Of a DNA stretch of 64,000 nucleotides, positions 1 through 10,326 are shown in pieces. The position numbers and the translations under genes were made by a program. The DNA is taken from assembly GCA_016710235.1 (NCBI GenBank), contig JADJLG010000001.1, positions 1,725,501-1,789,500 of the forward strand, read 5' to 3'. The first letter of the stretch is position 1; each line of letters begins with the position of its first letter. The notes beneath the pieces are model-generated. The model did no database searches. It was not told where the DNA came from and saw nothing but the letters and a program-made list of their open reading frames with translations. This DNA comes from Saprospiraceae bacterium. GTDB taxonomy: Bacteria; Bacteroidota; Bacteroidia; Chitinophagales; Saprospiraceae.

Positions 1-116
1 GAAATCTAAGCTTAGCTCTTTGATTGGCTTTTCTCTATACTGCACAATGTATTTGCTGCTAGCCTATAGCAAAAATTAGTCTATAGTATTTTTATGTTGT
101 AACCTAGGCTCAATAC

Positions 117-1867
117 TTATTTCGCCATAATTAATTTTTCTATCTGCACGTTGGACTTATTTTTAATTTGTAAAATATATTCCCCCGGCTTTATTTTTTC
201 TGGTATTTCTATAAAATACTGCCCGCCTTCCATTGGTAAGAATTCAGTTTTATAGATTTCTTTACCTTGGAGGTTTAGCAGAGATAGATTATATTTTTCG
301 TTGGATGATATACGAGATAATAGATAAATTTTTCCTGAACTTGACGGATTGGGATAGACCACGAATGCTTTATCTTTTTTGTCGATGATATCTTTTGTAT
401 TGATGGTGGTATTACATCCCGGTACTAAACACCCATCACTGTCGAGATGCAGCAGCCATGCTTTCACTGCATAGTTCTGATCCCGATCTCCTGCTATGCC
501 TCCCATGATGATCGTATTATAGTCGGATACTTTTACTTGAGACATTCTTGTCCCTGCGGTGCGTTCTTGGCTCCATCCGAGTGGGATATATTTTCTGGTC
601 CACAGACTATCTCCATTTTCTGAGACTTTATATAGGACAGCATAATTTTCTCTACCACCAACTCTCTGATCATATTGATCTCCTGCGGTGATATATCCTG
701 ATCCATCTTTCATCTTATCTGCATAGTAGATCCATGAATTCATTAACTTCACATCTACTGGTTTTTCATACATAGATCGCTTCCAGATGAGGCTATCGAA
801 CTCCGGGCTAAATTTGAGAGTTGTGGGCTTACCATAGTTGGGATCTGGTTCTTTGGTGATGACCCAGTCATAGGCTGACATTACCCATGTATTATCTTCA
901 TTTCTAAGTATAGTATAGTTATCTGCTGTGACGAATCCATAATTAAAATTTCCTATATAATCTTTTCTCTTGATAATTTTAAATGTAGAATCCATTTTCA
1001 TATAAAATAGATTCATTTCTGATGTTATTTCTCCATTTTTTATTTTACTTACTTCACCAACAAATTCATATTCATTTTTTTGATTTTTTGAAACCCAATA
1101 AAAAGTCAATTTTTGATTGAATCTTCCTATGCTATCTATTTTAAAATTATTTAAACTGGTATCTATTTCGTACATATAATACCTCCTTTATATGGGTGAA
1201 TATCTAGGGTTGGACCTATTGTTTAGGATAATTTCGTTTCTAAAATCAAATTCTAATTCACTCTCTTTTTAAGTTATCAATAATGAAAAATGCATTTTTT
1301 TACAAGTAATGTATAAAATAATGTTTCTAAAGTGCAGGCTTTGTACTTCTGTTGAGTCTTGGCGTTTTCTAAAGTATATATTGTGAGTCAATTTGCGTTT
1401 ATGTTACATTTTCATAGTCACCTAAAGGCGGGCAATTTATTTTGTGCATTATATTAATTCTAGATTCCAAAAATAAGCCATTAATAAAGCTTCTTTTGGG
1501 AGGATATTTCCCAAGATCAATAAAGCACCTACCCTCATGGGATAATTGAGCATCTACATATGGAATACCATTCTGGGAAGGAATCTGGAAAGATAGTTTC
1601 ACCGTTCCAAGTTTGCAAGCCAGATCGAGTCAAGGACTTGTGGATAAATAAATATCCCAGCAATTCGTCGCATTTGAATGTTGAAAGGAAGCATATCAAC
1701 GTATGTATATAAAATTCTCAGGGTTAAGTCCCAGGTTACAGCATAAAGAAAACATCTTATCGTCAATTGCTCAACAGATCTGGTATAATACTAAAAAACG
1801 AGTGATCCTGGGCTTTTGGGTTGCAAAAATATCAATGGTTTAACAAATATAAAAAATATGACTTCAT
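117..1867 (-). pseudogene. Decayed tandem duplicate of T9SS-sorted secreted protein
   Basis: Positions 117-1175 can be read as 352 residues nearly identical to the C-terminal two thirds of the protein at 1926-3530, including the C-terminal T9SS sorting domain (YPNPSSSGKIYLLS then an Ig-like strand pattern). No signal peptide precedes it. The missing N-terminal part is still visible as degraded DNA: about 1225-1310 matches 3120-3200, and about 1700-1867 matches 3415-3530, including the ancestral start region at 1865-1867, with indels and stops. Between them, about 1310-1700 does not match the parent. I read this as one duplicated gene whose 5' half decayed or was replaced. The downstream part might still be translated from an internal ATG but could not be exported. 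Confidence 0.8.
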
Positions 1868-1925
1868 AAACTGCTGGATATTAAAAATAGTTAGGGTACA
1901 CTTTTTGAACCTCTATGTTATTCAT

Positions 1926-3530
1926 TTACTTAATAATTAATTTTTCTATCTGCACGTTGCACTTATTTTTAATTTGTAAAATATATTCCCCCGGATTTAT
2001 TTTTTCTGGTATTTCTATAAAATACTGAGCTCCTTCCATTGGTAAGAATTCATTTTTATAGATTTCTATACCTTGAAGGTTTAGCAAAGATAGATTATAT
2101 TTTTCGTTGGATGATATACGAGATAATAGATATATTTTTCCTGAACTTGAGGGATTGGGATAGGCCACGAATGCTTTTTCTTTTTTGTCGATGATATCTT
2201 TTGTATTGATGGTGGTATTACATCCCGGGACCAGGCATCCATCACTATCTAAGTGCAAGAGCCATGCTCTTACTGCATAGTTCTGATCCCGATCTCCTGC
2301 TATGCCTCCCATGATGATCGTATTATAGTCGGATACTTTTACTTGGGACATTCCCGTTCCTGCGGTGCGTTCTTGGCTCCATCCAAGTGGGATATACTTT
2401 CTCGTCCACAGACTATCTCCATTTTCTGAGACTTTGTAGAGTACTGCATAATTTTCTCTACCACCAACTCTCTGATCATATTGATCTCCAGCGGTGATAT
2501 ATCCTGATCCATCTTTCATCTTATCTGCATAATATATCCATGAATTCATTAACTTAACATCTACTGGTTTTTCATACATAGATCGCTTCCAGATGAGGCT
2601 ATCGAACTCCGGGCTAAACTTGAGCGTTGTGGGCTTACCATAGTTGGGATCAGGCTCTTTGGTGATGACCCAGTCATAGGCTGACATTACCCATGTATTA
2701 TCTTCATTCCTAAGAATAGTAAAATTATCAGCTGTGACGAATCCATAGTTGAAATTTCCTAAATAATCTTTTCTCTTGATAATTTTAAATGTAGAATCCA
2801 TCTTCATATAAAATAAATTCATTTCTGAAGTGATTTGACTATTAACAATTTTTCTTGCAGATCCAACAAGTTCATATTCATTTTTTTGATTTTTTGAAAC
2901 CCATCTAAAAGTCAATTTTTGATTGAATTTTCCTATACTATCTATTTTAAAATTATTTAAACTGGTATCTATTTCATACATATAATATCGACCATCATTT
3001 ACTGAATTATTAATATAGATTTCAAAAACTAAATTGATTTTACCTTTATTAAAATGAGCTTTGCAGTAATGGAAAAAATCAAAATCTCCAATGTAGGGTT
3101 GAGGAATCCTTTTATGTTTAAGAATAATTTCATTTCTAAAATCAATAATTACTGCCTCTAATTCACTCCATCTTTTGTTTAAGTTATCAATAAGAATTGT
3201 TGTAAAATATATGGAATCATTTATTTTTACAAGAGGATTATTGGCATACAGTCTGTTTAAGCCTAAACTGCTATCGTTTAATAATTTTGTTTCTATTAAA
3301 GTGCCACTATAATTAAACCTAGCAATTTGATTATCCCATACTTTATTCCTTCCATTTGAATCTTGAGAAGTAAGTAATGATCCGAGTGTATAAATATAGT
3401 TTGAGTCATAAGTTACAGCATTGAGATAACATTTATCGTCAATTGCTCCAAGATCTGGTATAATACTAAAATAAGAGTGGCTTTGGGCTTGTAAATGACT
3501 AACAAATATAATAAAAAATATATATTTCAT
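1926..3530 (-). CDS. Secreted protein with T9SS type A sorting domain
   Basis: The 534-residue product starts with a clear signal peptide (MKYIFFIIFVSHLQAQ, cleavage after AQ). About residues 30-440 hold beta-rich repeats of the kind found in WD/Kelch-like extracellular proteins, with motifs such as GGIAGDRDQNYAV and GDSLWTRKYIPLGW. The last 80 residues form a typical T9SS C-terminal domain beginning AYPNPSSSGKIYL and ending in a basic lysine-rich strand. The protein is therefore probably secreted or attached at the cell surface through the T9SS. No enzyme motif is visible. The gene is the intact parent of the decayed copy just downstream on the same strand. Confidence 0.88.
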   Translation of the reverse strand: MKYIFFIIFVSHLQAQSHSYFSIIPDLGAIDDKCYLNAVTYDSNYIYTLGSLLTSQDSNGRNKVWDNQIARFNYSGTLIETKLLNDSSLGLNRLYANNPLVKINDSIYFTTILIDNLNKRWSELEAVIIDFRNEIILKHKRIPQPYIGDFDFFHYCKAHFNKGKINLVFEIYINNSVNDGRYYMYEIDTSLNNFKIDSIGKFNQKLTFRWVSKNQKNEYELVGSARKIVNSQITSEMNLFYMKMDSTFKIIKRKDYLGNFNYGFVTADNFTILRNEDNTWVMSAYDWVITKEPDPNYGKPTTLKFSPEFDSLIWKRSMYEKPVDVKLMNSWIYYADKMKDGSGYITAGDQYDQRVGGRENYAVLYKVSENGDSLWTRKYIPLGWSQERTAGTGMSQVKVSDYNTIIMGGIAGDRDQNYAVRAWLLHLDSDGCLVPGCNTTINTKDIIDKKEKAFVAYPNPSSSGKIYLLSRISSNEKYNLSLLNLQGIEIYKNEFLPMEGAQYFIEIPEKINPGEYILQIKNKCNVQIEKLIIK

Positions 3531-3819
3531 AAACTGAAAATTGAAAGATAGAGGGCTGTGGACTTCCTCACTATAGTGGACAAATTGAATACGTATTAGG
3601 CTGCTAATATATGAACTTTTTCACAAAAAGCCTCTAATGGAGATTATCCAATTAATAAAAGTTGAATCCATTATGCTTAAACAAAATCTACCCATGTAAA
3701 AATGCAATTCCCTAATGCCGAAAGCGATGATAAAAAGCATTTTCCAACTAAATACTCTCGACTGAAAGACTAACAACTATTCTTGGCAACTATCTGCGGG
3801 GATGGATTGTTATTAAAAG

Positions 3820-5268
3820 TTACATTTTTATAAATTGCTTAGTTTTTTTTAATCTCCCATTAATGACTTCAAAATAATAGAGTCCCTGCTTAAGGCTAGA
3901 AATATCGATTTTATTACTTTGAATGTCTAAATGCAAAATTCTCTCCCCTAATACATTGTAAATATTTATTTCACAATTTTTTGTCAATTTTTCTTTAAAC
4001 ACTATTCTTAATTCATTAATGGCTGGATTTGGCAATAATTGAAAATACTCATCTTCTGTTTTTATCTCAATATTACTTGTAATAACTTTTCCGTTTTCGT
4101 CGATGATCAGATAGAAGCCTTGATAAAATCCGTTCTTGTAAAAATCGAAGATACTGCCTACGACCATTACTTTACCATCCCCGATGTCCTCTATATCAAA
4201 CACGCGATAATAATAATCTCCGCCATACTCCCAATGACTGACTTGCTTATCATTGACGAATTTCGAGATATAGAATTTATTGGTATAAGGAGCTTTGAAT
4301 GTGAGGTATTCATCATACACATTAGAGAGAACATAGTAAATATCATTTCTTGGAGTGCTAATGTTGACCAAATCCTTTGGAAGTTTCTCGGGATTAACAA
4401 GCTGATTTGAAAGTAGAGGACTGATGCTGTCATTTACCCAAAGATATCTTCGCGCATAGGATTCAGGGAAGTTGTCCTTTAGCACGAAATCATCACCTGC
4501 TACGAAAGTGGTATCACTTTCTTTGCGGATTCTTGGATCCAAGAAAAAAACCTGATCCAACATACCTCGATTGAATGCCGGATTAAATTTCTTTACCAGA
4601 TTGAAATTCGAATCAATGACAAAGATCAGCGGTACTTGTCCTGTAATCAAAAATCTATTTTCGCTTTGAGCTATCAGACCGATTCCAAACTTAAGTGTAA
4701 ACATTTTTCTTTTTTCCGGATCAGGATCGAGATACTTGTCTGCTTGACCCATTATTTTAAATTTACCATATGAATCCACCTTGATCAAATTCATCTTGTT
4801 GGAAAAAGTGCTTCCCGGATTTCTTATGTTTAAGATAAAATAATCATTATTGTTTGCACTAGCTTTGTAACTAATTGACTCGTAAGTTGATATCTCATTA
4901 ATGTGTATGGAGTCTTTAAAAATCATCTCCTCCGTCGTCAGATTATACATGTAATTAGCTAGAATAATTTTATCAGCTAACACTGACTTCCAAGTGATAA
5001 TAAAAACATTGCTATATACTAATTTTACATTTATAGGATAGAAAAAATTTAATTGCAATATTGGATTTTGGATAATTTTTGGAATTAATAAGTTTTTTTT
5101 ATTGATTATCTCTAGATTTTTACTTAATAGGAAGATTTGATTTTCAAATTGATTGATTCTTAACTTTAAATTATCCTGTTCTTCTTCAAATACTATTGCA
5201 TTTCCATTTTGACTATATAATGGATATAGAGTAAGAATTAGGATGATTAAATTGGAAATTGATTTCAT
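3820..5268 (-). CDS. Secreted protein with T9SS sorting domain
   Basis: The product has 482 residues. It opens with a signal peptide (MKSISNLIILILTLYPLYSQ) and closes with a T9SS sorting domain of about 75 residues (LLPNPAINELRIVF, then YNVLGERI and LKQGLYYFEV). The middle is rich in beta-propeller-like segments (FLITGQVPLIFVIDSNFNLV, GDGKVMVVGSIFDF) and has no recognised catalytic motif. It resembles its neighbour at 1926-3530 in architecture but not closely in sequence. Surface or extracellular location is inferred from the sorting domain. Confidence 0.85.
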   Translation of the reverse strand: MKSISNLIILILTLYPLYSQNGNAIVFEEEQDNLKLRINQFENQIFLLSKNLEIINKKNLLIPKIIQNPILQLNFFYPINVKLVYSNVFIITWKSVLADKIILANYMYNLTTEEMIFKDSIHINEISTYESISYKASANNNDYFILNIRNPGSTFSNKMNLIKVDSYGKFKIMGQADKYLDPDPEKRKMFTLKFGIGLIAQSENRFLITGQVPLIFVIDSNFNLVKKFNPAFNRGMLDQVFFLDPRIRKESDTTFVAGDDFVLKDNFPESYARRYLWVNDSISPLLSNQLVNPEKLPKDLVNISTPRNDIYYVLSNVYDEYLTFKAPYTNKFYISKFVNDKQVSHWEYGGDYYYRVFDIEDIGDGKVMVVGSIFDFYKNGFYQGFYLIIDENGKVITSNIEIKTEDEYFQLLPNPAINELRIVFKEKLTKNCEINIYNVLGERILHLDIQSNKIDISSLKQGLYYFEVINGRLKKTKQFIKM

Positions 5269-5287
5269 TATATTTAATTTTAAGATA

Positions 5288-5315
5288 AAATGAGCCAGTA
5301 ATGAACTGGCTCATT
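5288..5315 (-). terminator. Intrinsic terminator
   Basis: Perfect 10-bp arms (5289-5298 with 5306-5315) and a 7-nt loop, followed on the minus strand by TTTTATCTT. It lies between the lipoprotein gene at 5327-6214 and the next gene on the same strand, so it probably ends transcription of the lipoprotein gene. Confidence 0.75.
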
Positions 5316-5326
5316 GTGTGAAGAAT

Positions 5327-6214
5327 TTAATTTTCATTTCCGCTATATACCGGAATTCCTACTTTAACATAAAAGTACCAATACCAATTTGCTGGGGCAG
5401 TTTGAGTAGGTGGAAAGTAATTATACGTGCAGCTATAGTTCCCAATCACTTGGTATGGAGCTGGGAGATGTGCTTGTAGATTATTTAAGAAGACTTGTAA
5501 ATAGTTATTCATATCGCTTGCCTGTAAGCACAAAGGTCCACTCGTAGATAAGCATGAAGTTGTATAATGCCAAAAGTCGGTGGACTCAATCTCAATATAA
5601 TCCCAGATCTGAAATTCGTCAATAATTATATTGTCGCAGCTGCCAACTAAGCCAAAGGATCTAATATCAGTCCAATACTCTAAATTTGATGGCTGGATCA
5701 ATCCATTGAAATAGGCTCGAGCTACTCTGCCACAGCCCCCACCCAATGGATCTTGAGTATTGTCACACCAAGTACCAGGTACAATTCCAATTGCGTTTAA
5801 TCCTCCATCAGGATGTAGGTTATTGGGAAAATTTGGAAGAATAATTCCCCCGTTTCCTTCACTGATCAGTTCTACCTTACAATTCTTAATATCTATGTCA
5901 ATCACTCTGCAATGATTTCCTTCACTTAAGTATGACGCAACCAATGATTCAATTCTTTGCTTTTCTGACTCAGAGATAAATCCATTTACATGAGTAAAGC
6001 CAATTGACTGCACAGTAGGAACATCCACAAGCCCAGGATTCGATATGTATGTTGAATTTAGAAAAGTTTCAAATTCACGATAATTTGAAGAACTCAATTG
6101 CGTTTGAGTTGGATGTAAGTCCTGTGAAATTGATGCGTTACTTATTTCTTTATTGCAAGAAGCAAAGCAAAATAAAAACAGTAAAATACTAAAAAATACA
6201 GATGCATTTTTCAT
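5327..6214 (-). CDS. Lipoprotein of unknown function
   Basis: I start the gene at the ATG at 6214 rather than nine codons upstream, because this gives a standard lipoprotein signal (MKNASVFFSILLFLFCFASC, lipobox FASC). The mature part of about 275 residues has many cysteines, a Gly-rich stretch (CDNTQDPLGGGCGRVARAYF), and aromatic C-terminal segments (NWYWYFYVKVGIP). I do not recognise the family. Envelope location is inferred from the lipobox. The gene ends just before an intrinsic terminator. Confidence 0.75.
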   Translation of the reverse strand: MKNASVFFSILLFLFCFASCNKEISNASISQDLHPTQTQLSSSNYREFETFLNSTYISNPGLVDVPTVQSIGFTHVNGFISESEKQRIESLVASYLSEGNHCRVIDIDIKNCKVELISEGNGGIILPNFPNNLHPDGGLNAIGIVPGTWCDNTQDPLGGGCGRVARAYFNGLIQPSNLEYWTDIRSFGLVGSCDNIIIDEFQIWDYIEIESTDFWHYTTSCLSTSGPLCLQASDMNNYLQVFLNNLQAHLPAPYQVIGNYSCTYNYFPPTQTAPANWYWYFYVKVGIPVYSGNEN

Positions 6215-7470
6215 GTTAAAAATATTTAAATTGTTCGACATAATACTACCATAAAGCTGTCAATCTTGTAGGAAGTCTTACCTGACTCGTTCCAAACTGA
6301 TTTGAGGGCCAGCTGACAGAATTATTGATATCCCGCTATCAAATTTAAAATTTAAGAAACACTTCTCCGAAGCCTGACTACAGTATTTTGAATAGCAAGT
6401 TTTAGTTTTTCTTCTTTTTTATATTGTCATCCAAGGTCATAGTCGCTTTTTCTAGTCTTTTATTTTTGATAGCATTTTTATCATTGCCAAAATGGCAGAT
6501 ATTTATAATTATGAATATCTTGTAGGTAATCGTGGTTACTTTTCTTATTTAAGGTAATTTAGGCCTTAGTGCCAAAGTTAAATAACTTATTTCGTATTTG
6601 ATAACAAATGAGAGATTTTTTTTCTTTGGGTCGGTATGGTCTATCGGTCAGTTAACGCGCTATCCGTTCGTATCCTGTGCTCATGGGCATATTTAAGTAG
6701 TCTTCATAGTGTGATGGCCCAAGGCTTCCTGTATCCCTCACAGATCTTCTCCCGTTTGGTGCAAGTGTGTTGTCTGGCTGTGTATGTCCTAGTGTATAGT
6801 GGCATGAGTAAGTGCCGTAGCCCTCTTGCTTTGGTATGCTGTATAATACCAAGCAGACATATATATATACTCATCCAGGGAAGTTCAATCGTGGAAATGT
6901 ATTCGGCATTCCATTTTTCAGAATGGGGCCAATGAAATCTCTGTGAATTTTATAGAGCTAGTCGGGATCCTAAGATATTGGTGAAATATATCTAAATACT
7001 TATGTAGGCAAAACTACATCTTAAGTTTTCATAAACCGTCTTAGATTTTCCAGACTGTTTGCAGCTTCCAAAGTACTCTAATGTAATTGTGTTCTGTGAT
7101 TGCGGGACAATAGTTTTTTATCAGCAAATAAATGAATGGTATTCTAAACCGGGAGGGTATGGTAGCTATCTGTGATTGATCATTATGTCAATGAATTATG
7201 CAAGAGGCAATATTTCAAGCGCTCATTTTAATTCGGCGGCAACTATTGCATTTGCCAGAAAATTTGAATTAAAACAGTTTGTAGCTAAAATTACAAGCTG
7301 TGAGCCCTTCAAAGTTGTTGGCCCCAGCAAGTTTGTCTGTTTAATTTGAACATTTGTGTCTGTATATAGTATCTCAGGAATTGGGATTTGCAGTATCTGT
7401 ATGCCTATACAAATAAATGCAATAGTAGTATGATCTACAATATTTGGCTGGGACCTCCTTTGTCCCTTTG
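6215..7470. other. Non-coding stretch of about 1.25 kb
   Basis: No open frame here has a recognisable product or start context. About 6630-6870 has visibly higher GC than its surroundings and carries overlapping frames on both strands, which suggests old non-coding or decayed DNA rather than a gene. A short hairpin (GGGAC 7451-7455 with GTCCC 7463-7467) leads into the folded element at 7471-7585. I see no tRNA. Confidence 0.5.
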
Positions 7471-7585
7471 GCATTGCATGAGGAGGCTGAAGGGTCTGGT
7501 CCCACCGCGATTGTGCTCGTGGTGGGACGGAACAAAGTGAACCCCGAAAGCCTCCGACTCCACAGTTTGCTGGGGAGTCATGCCA
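7471..7585. other. Strongly structured palindromic element, possible RNA
   Basis: Nested inverted repeats fold into a three-way junction. GCATGA (7477-7482) faces TCATGC (7579-7584). GGAGGCT (7483-7489) faces AGCCTCC (7550-7556). GGGT (7493-7496) faces ACCC (7542-7545). A 12-bp arm (7500-7511 with 7518-7529) has a 6-nt loop and a single G:T pair. GACTCC (7557-7562) faces GGAGTC (7575-7580). The element is GC-rich compared with its flanks and ends about 80 bp before the cyanophycin synthetase start. It could be a leader RNA, a small RNA on either strand, or a dispersed palindromic repeat. Confidence 0.6.
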
Positions 7586-7666
7586 AAAAAAATTTTATAC
7601 AAGGTCTTGGCGGTTTGTGATGAATTCGGTCTATCTTTTCAGCAAAATCTATAAAATTCCCGCAGA

Positions 7667-10318
7667 ATGCGTATCCGCGAAATTAATGTAATGAGAGGGC
7701 CAAACTATTGGTCCGTGAGAAGGCACAAACTTATAGTGATGGTGCTTGACCTGGAAGAAATGGAGCACAAACCAACCAATCTAATCCCGGGATTTTTGGA
7801 ACGTCTCCAGCACTTACTTCCCGGCACCTACAGCCACAGATGCAGTGTTGGCAAGCCGGGTGGGTTTTTCCAAAGAATACAGGAGGGAACCTGGATGGGA
7901 CACGTCATCGAGCATATCGCGCTGGAGATCCAATCCATAGCAGGGATGGAGGTCGGATTCGGTAGGACGAGGAGTTATGGTGAAGAAGGTGTGTACCACG
8001 TCGTTTTTGATTATCTGGAGGAGAAAGTAGGTGTCTATGCTGGTAAGGCTGCCGTGCGTATCGCACAAGCACTGATCGATGCAAAGGAATATGACCTTAC
8101 AGAAGATATTCAGGAGATGAGAGAGCTGAGAGAAAAAGAGCGGTTGGGTCCAAGTACGGCATCCATCATCGACGAGGCCATCTCGAGGGGAATCCCATGG
8201 ATAAGACTCAATAAATACTCCCTCTGTCAGTTGGGCTACGGTATGAATCAAAGGAGGGTGCAAGCCACGGTCACTAGCCAAACAAGTAATATCGGAGTGG
8301 AGCTGGCAGGAGACAAAGAAGATACAAAATTCATCCTCAGTCAAGCTGAAATACCCGTGCCAAAAGGTGAAATCATACGTTCTGAATCGGGTCTGAAAGA
8401 CGCAGTTGACTATTTAAAGTATCCACTGGTCATCAAGCCCATCGACGGCAATCATGGCCGGGGAGTGACGACCGACATCAGGACCTGGGACCAGGCGGTG
8501 GTAGCCTTCGAATCGGCAAAGAAAATATCTTCATCAGTGGTGGTAGAACAATTTATCACAGGCGAAGACTTCAGAATCCTGGTAATCAATTACAAGCTGG
8601 TCGCTGCTGCCAAGCGTCTTCCGGCAAGGGTCATAGGCGACGGCATATCCACTGTCCAACAGCTAATCGACAAGACAAATGCTGATCCCAGACGAGGATA
8701 TGGGCACGAGAAAGTGCTGACTTATATAACCATAGACGATATCACGCGCAAGTTGCTGACCATTAAAGGATATTCTCTGGATACTGTGATTTCAAAAGAC
8801 GAAATACTGGTACTCAAAGACACTGCCAACCTCTCTACAGGCGGTACCTCTGTTGATGTCACAGACATCATGCATCCGTCTGTGATGTTTATGGCTGAAA
8901 GGATTTCAAGACTGATAGGACTGGATATCTGCGGTATAGACTACATGTGTGAGGATATCACCAAGCCACAATCCGAAATCGGTGGGGCAGTGATTGAGGT
9001 CAATGCCGGTCCGGGTTTCAGGATGCACCTTGCTCCTGCTGAAGGCTTACCAAGAAATGTGGCCGCTCCGGTGATCGATATGTTGTACCCACCGGGCAAA
9101 CCATCCCGCATACCCATCATTGCAGTAACGGGTACAAATGGCAAAACAACCACGACCAGATTGCTGGCTCATATGGCCAAGCTCAAAGGATTCACTGTAG
9201 GATATACGACGACAGACGGCATTTATATCCAGAACCACCTGATGATGCAGGGTGACTGCTCAGGTCCGGGAAGTGCAGAATTTGTACTGAAAGATCCCAC
9301 TGTCAATTTTGCGGTGTTTGAGACAGCACGTGGCGGAATTCTCAGGGCAGGACTTGGTTACAAAAATTCCAATATCGCCATCGTGACTAATGTGGCTCCT
9401 GACCATCTTGGTCTCAAAGGCATCCACACCTTAGAACAGTTGGCCAAAGTGAAAGGTGTAGTCGTGGAATCCGTGCTGCCAGATGGACATGCCATCCTGA
9501 ACGCTGACGATGACCTGGTCTATGCGATGAGATCGAATTTGGAATGCAAGCTGGCCTACTTTTCGATGGATGAGAATAATCCGCGCATCCAATCTCATAT
9601 GAAGGCAGGTGGTCTGAGCGCTATCTATGAGAATGGATTTATCACGATTTGCCGTGGTGAATGGAAATTGCGCATCACCAAGGCTGTGAATGTTCCCCTT
9701 ACCTTCGGTGGCAAGGCGAGTTTTATGATACAGAATGTGCTGCCGACAGTACTCGCAGGATATATTCAGGGATTTGAACTGGATGATATTCGCTCAGCTC
9801 TCGAGACCTTCATTCCTTCGCCGGCACAGACGCCCGGTAGACTCAACCTCTTCAACTTCAAGAATTTTGACGTCTTGCTGGACTACGCTCACAACCCCGC
9901 AGGATTGACAGCCTTGAAGAAGCTCATAGACAAAATGCCCGGAACGCCTAAAGTGGGCATCATTGCAGGTATAGGTGACAGACGCCAGGAGGATAACGAA
10001 GGTATAGGTCGGGTGGCGGCGGAGATGTTCGATGAGATCATCATCAGACAAGACAAGCATTTACGGGGTAGGACTGATCAGGAAATCATCGAAATGATCA
10101 GCAATGGTATAAAAAAATTCAATCTCAATAAACCTACCACGATCATTCCAAGTGAAAAAGAAGCGATCCGCTATGCGATCGAAAACGCCAAAACGGGTAG
10201 TTTGATCGTGATCTGTAGCGATGTCGTACCTGATGCACTTTCTTTGGTCCAAAAGTATAAGGAGGAAGAGGCAGGAAAATTATATGGATTTACAAAAGAT
10301 GATATTCCTAATCAATAA
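7667..10318 (+). CDS. cphA: Cyanophycin synthetase
   Basis: The 883-residue protein has the full CphA architecture and near-standard length. The N-terminal domain (MRIREINVMRGPNYWS, later GHVIEHIALEIQ) is followed by an ATP-grasp domain at about 200-470 (KPIDGNHGRGV, EQFITGEDFRILV, IEVNAGPGFRMHL). A Mur-ligase-like domain fills about 485-880, with the P-loop GTNGKTTTTR and the DYAHNPAG motif near residue 738. The enzyme polymerises aspartate and arginine into cyanophycin, a nitrogen reserve, using ATP for both additions. No cyanophycinase gene (cphB) lies in the window. A DinB/DUF1569-like gene follows after 8 bp and is probably co-transcribed. Confidence 0.95.
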   Translation: MRIREINVMRGPNYWSVRRHKLIVMVLDLEEMEHKPTNLIPGFLERLQHLLPGTYSHRCSVGKPGGFFQRIQEGTWMGHVIEHIALEIQSIAGMEVGFGRTRSYGEEGVYHVVFDYLEEKVGVYAGKAAVRIAQALIDAKEYDLTEDIQEMRELREKERLGPSTASIIDEAISRGIPWIRLNKYSLCQLGYGMNQRRVQATVTSQTSNIGVELAGDKEDTKFILSQAEIPVPKGEIIRSESGLKDAVDYLKYPLVIKPIDGNHGRGVTTDIRTWDQAVVAFESAKKISSSVVVEQFITGEDFRILVINYKLVAAAKRLPARVIGDGISTVQQLIDKTNADPRRGYGHEKVLTYITIDDITRKLLTIKGYSLDTVISKDEILVLKDTANLSTGGTSVDVTDIMHPSVMFMAERISRLIGLDICGIDYMCEDITKPQSEIGGAVIEVNAGPGFRMHLAPAEGLPRNVAAPVIDMLYPPGKPSRIPIIAVTGTNGKTTTTRLLAHMAKLKGFTVGYTTTDGIYIQNHLMMQGDCSGPGSAEFVLKDPTVNFAVFETARGGILRAGLGYKNSNIAIVTNVAPDHLGLKGIHTLEQLAKVKGVVVESVLPDGHAILNADDDLVYAMRSNLECKLAYFSMDENNPRIQSHMKAGGLSAIYENGFITICRGEWKLRITKAVNVPLTFGGKASFMIQNVLPTVLAGYIQGFELDDIRSALETFIPSPAQTPGRLNLFNFKNFDVLLDYAHNPAGLTALKKLIDKMPGTPKVGIIAGIGDRRQEDNEGIGRVAAEMFDEIIIRQDKHLRGRTDQEIIEMISNGIKKFNLNKPTTIIPSEKEAIRYAIENAKTGSLIVICSDVVPDALSLVQKYKEEEAGKLYGFTKDDIPNQ

Positions 10319-10326
10319 AGTTTGCA

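Noticed and set aside
1399..1602. 67-residue minus-strand frame inside the decayed gene
   Set aside because: It sits in the unmatched insert of a pseudogene with no signal peptide and no known motif.
6636..6935. Open frames on both strands at 6636-6935 and 6652-6852
   Set aside because: They overlap on opposite strands, have no start context, no recognisable domain and odd residue composition.
7223..7474. 83-residue minus-strand frame next to the folded element
   Set aside because: No homology that I recognise, and its start lies inside a palindromic element. The evidence is too thin to call a gene.
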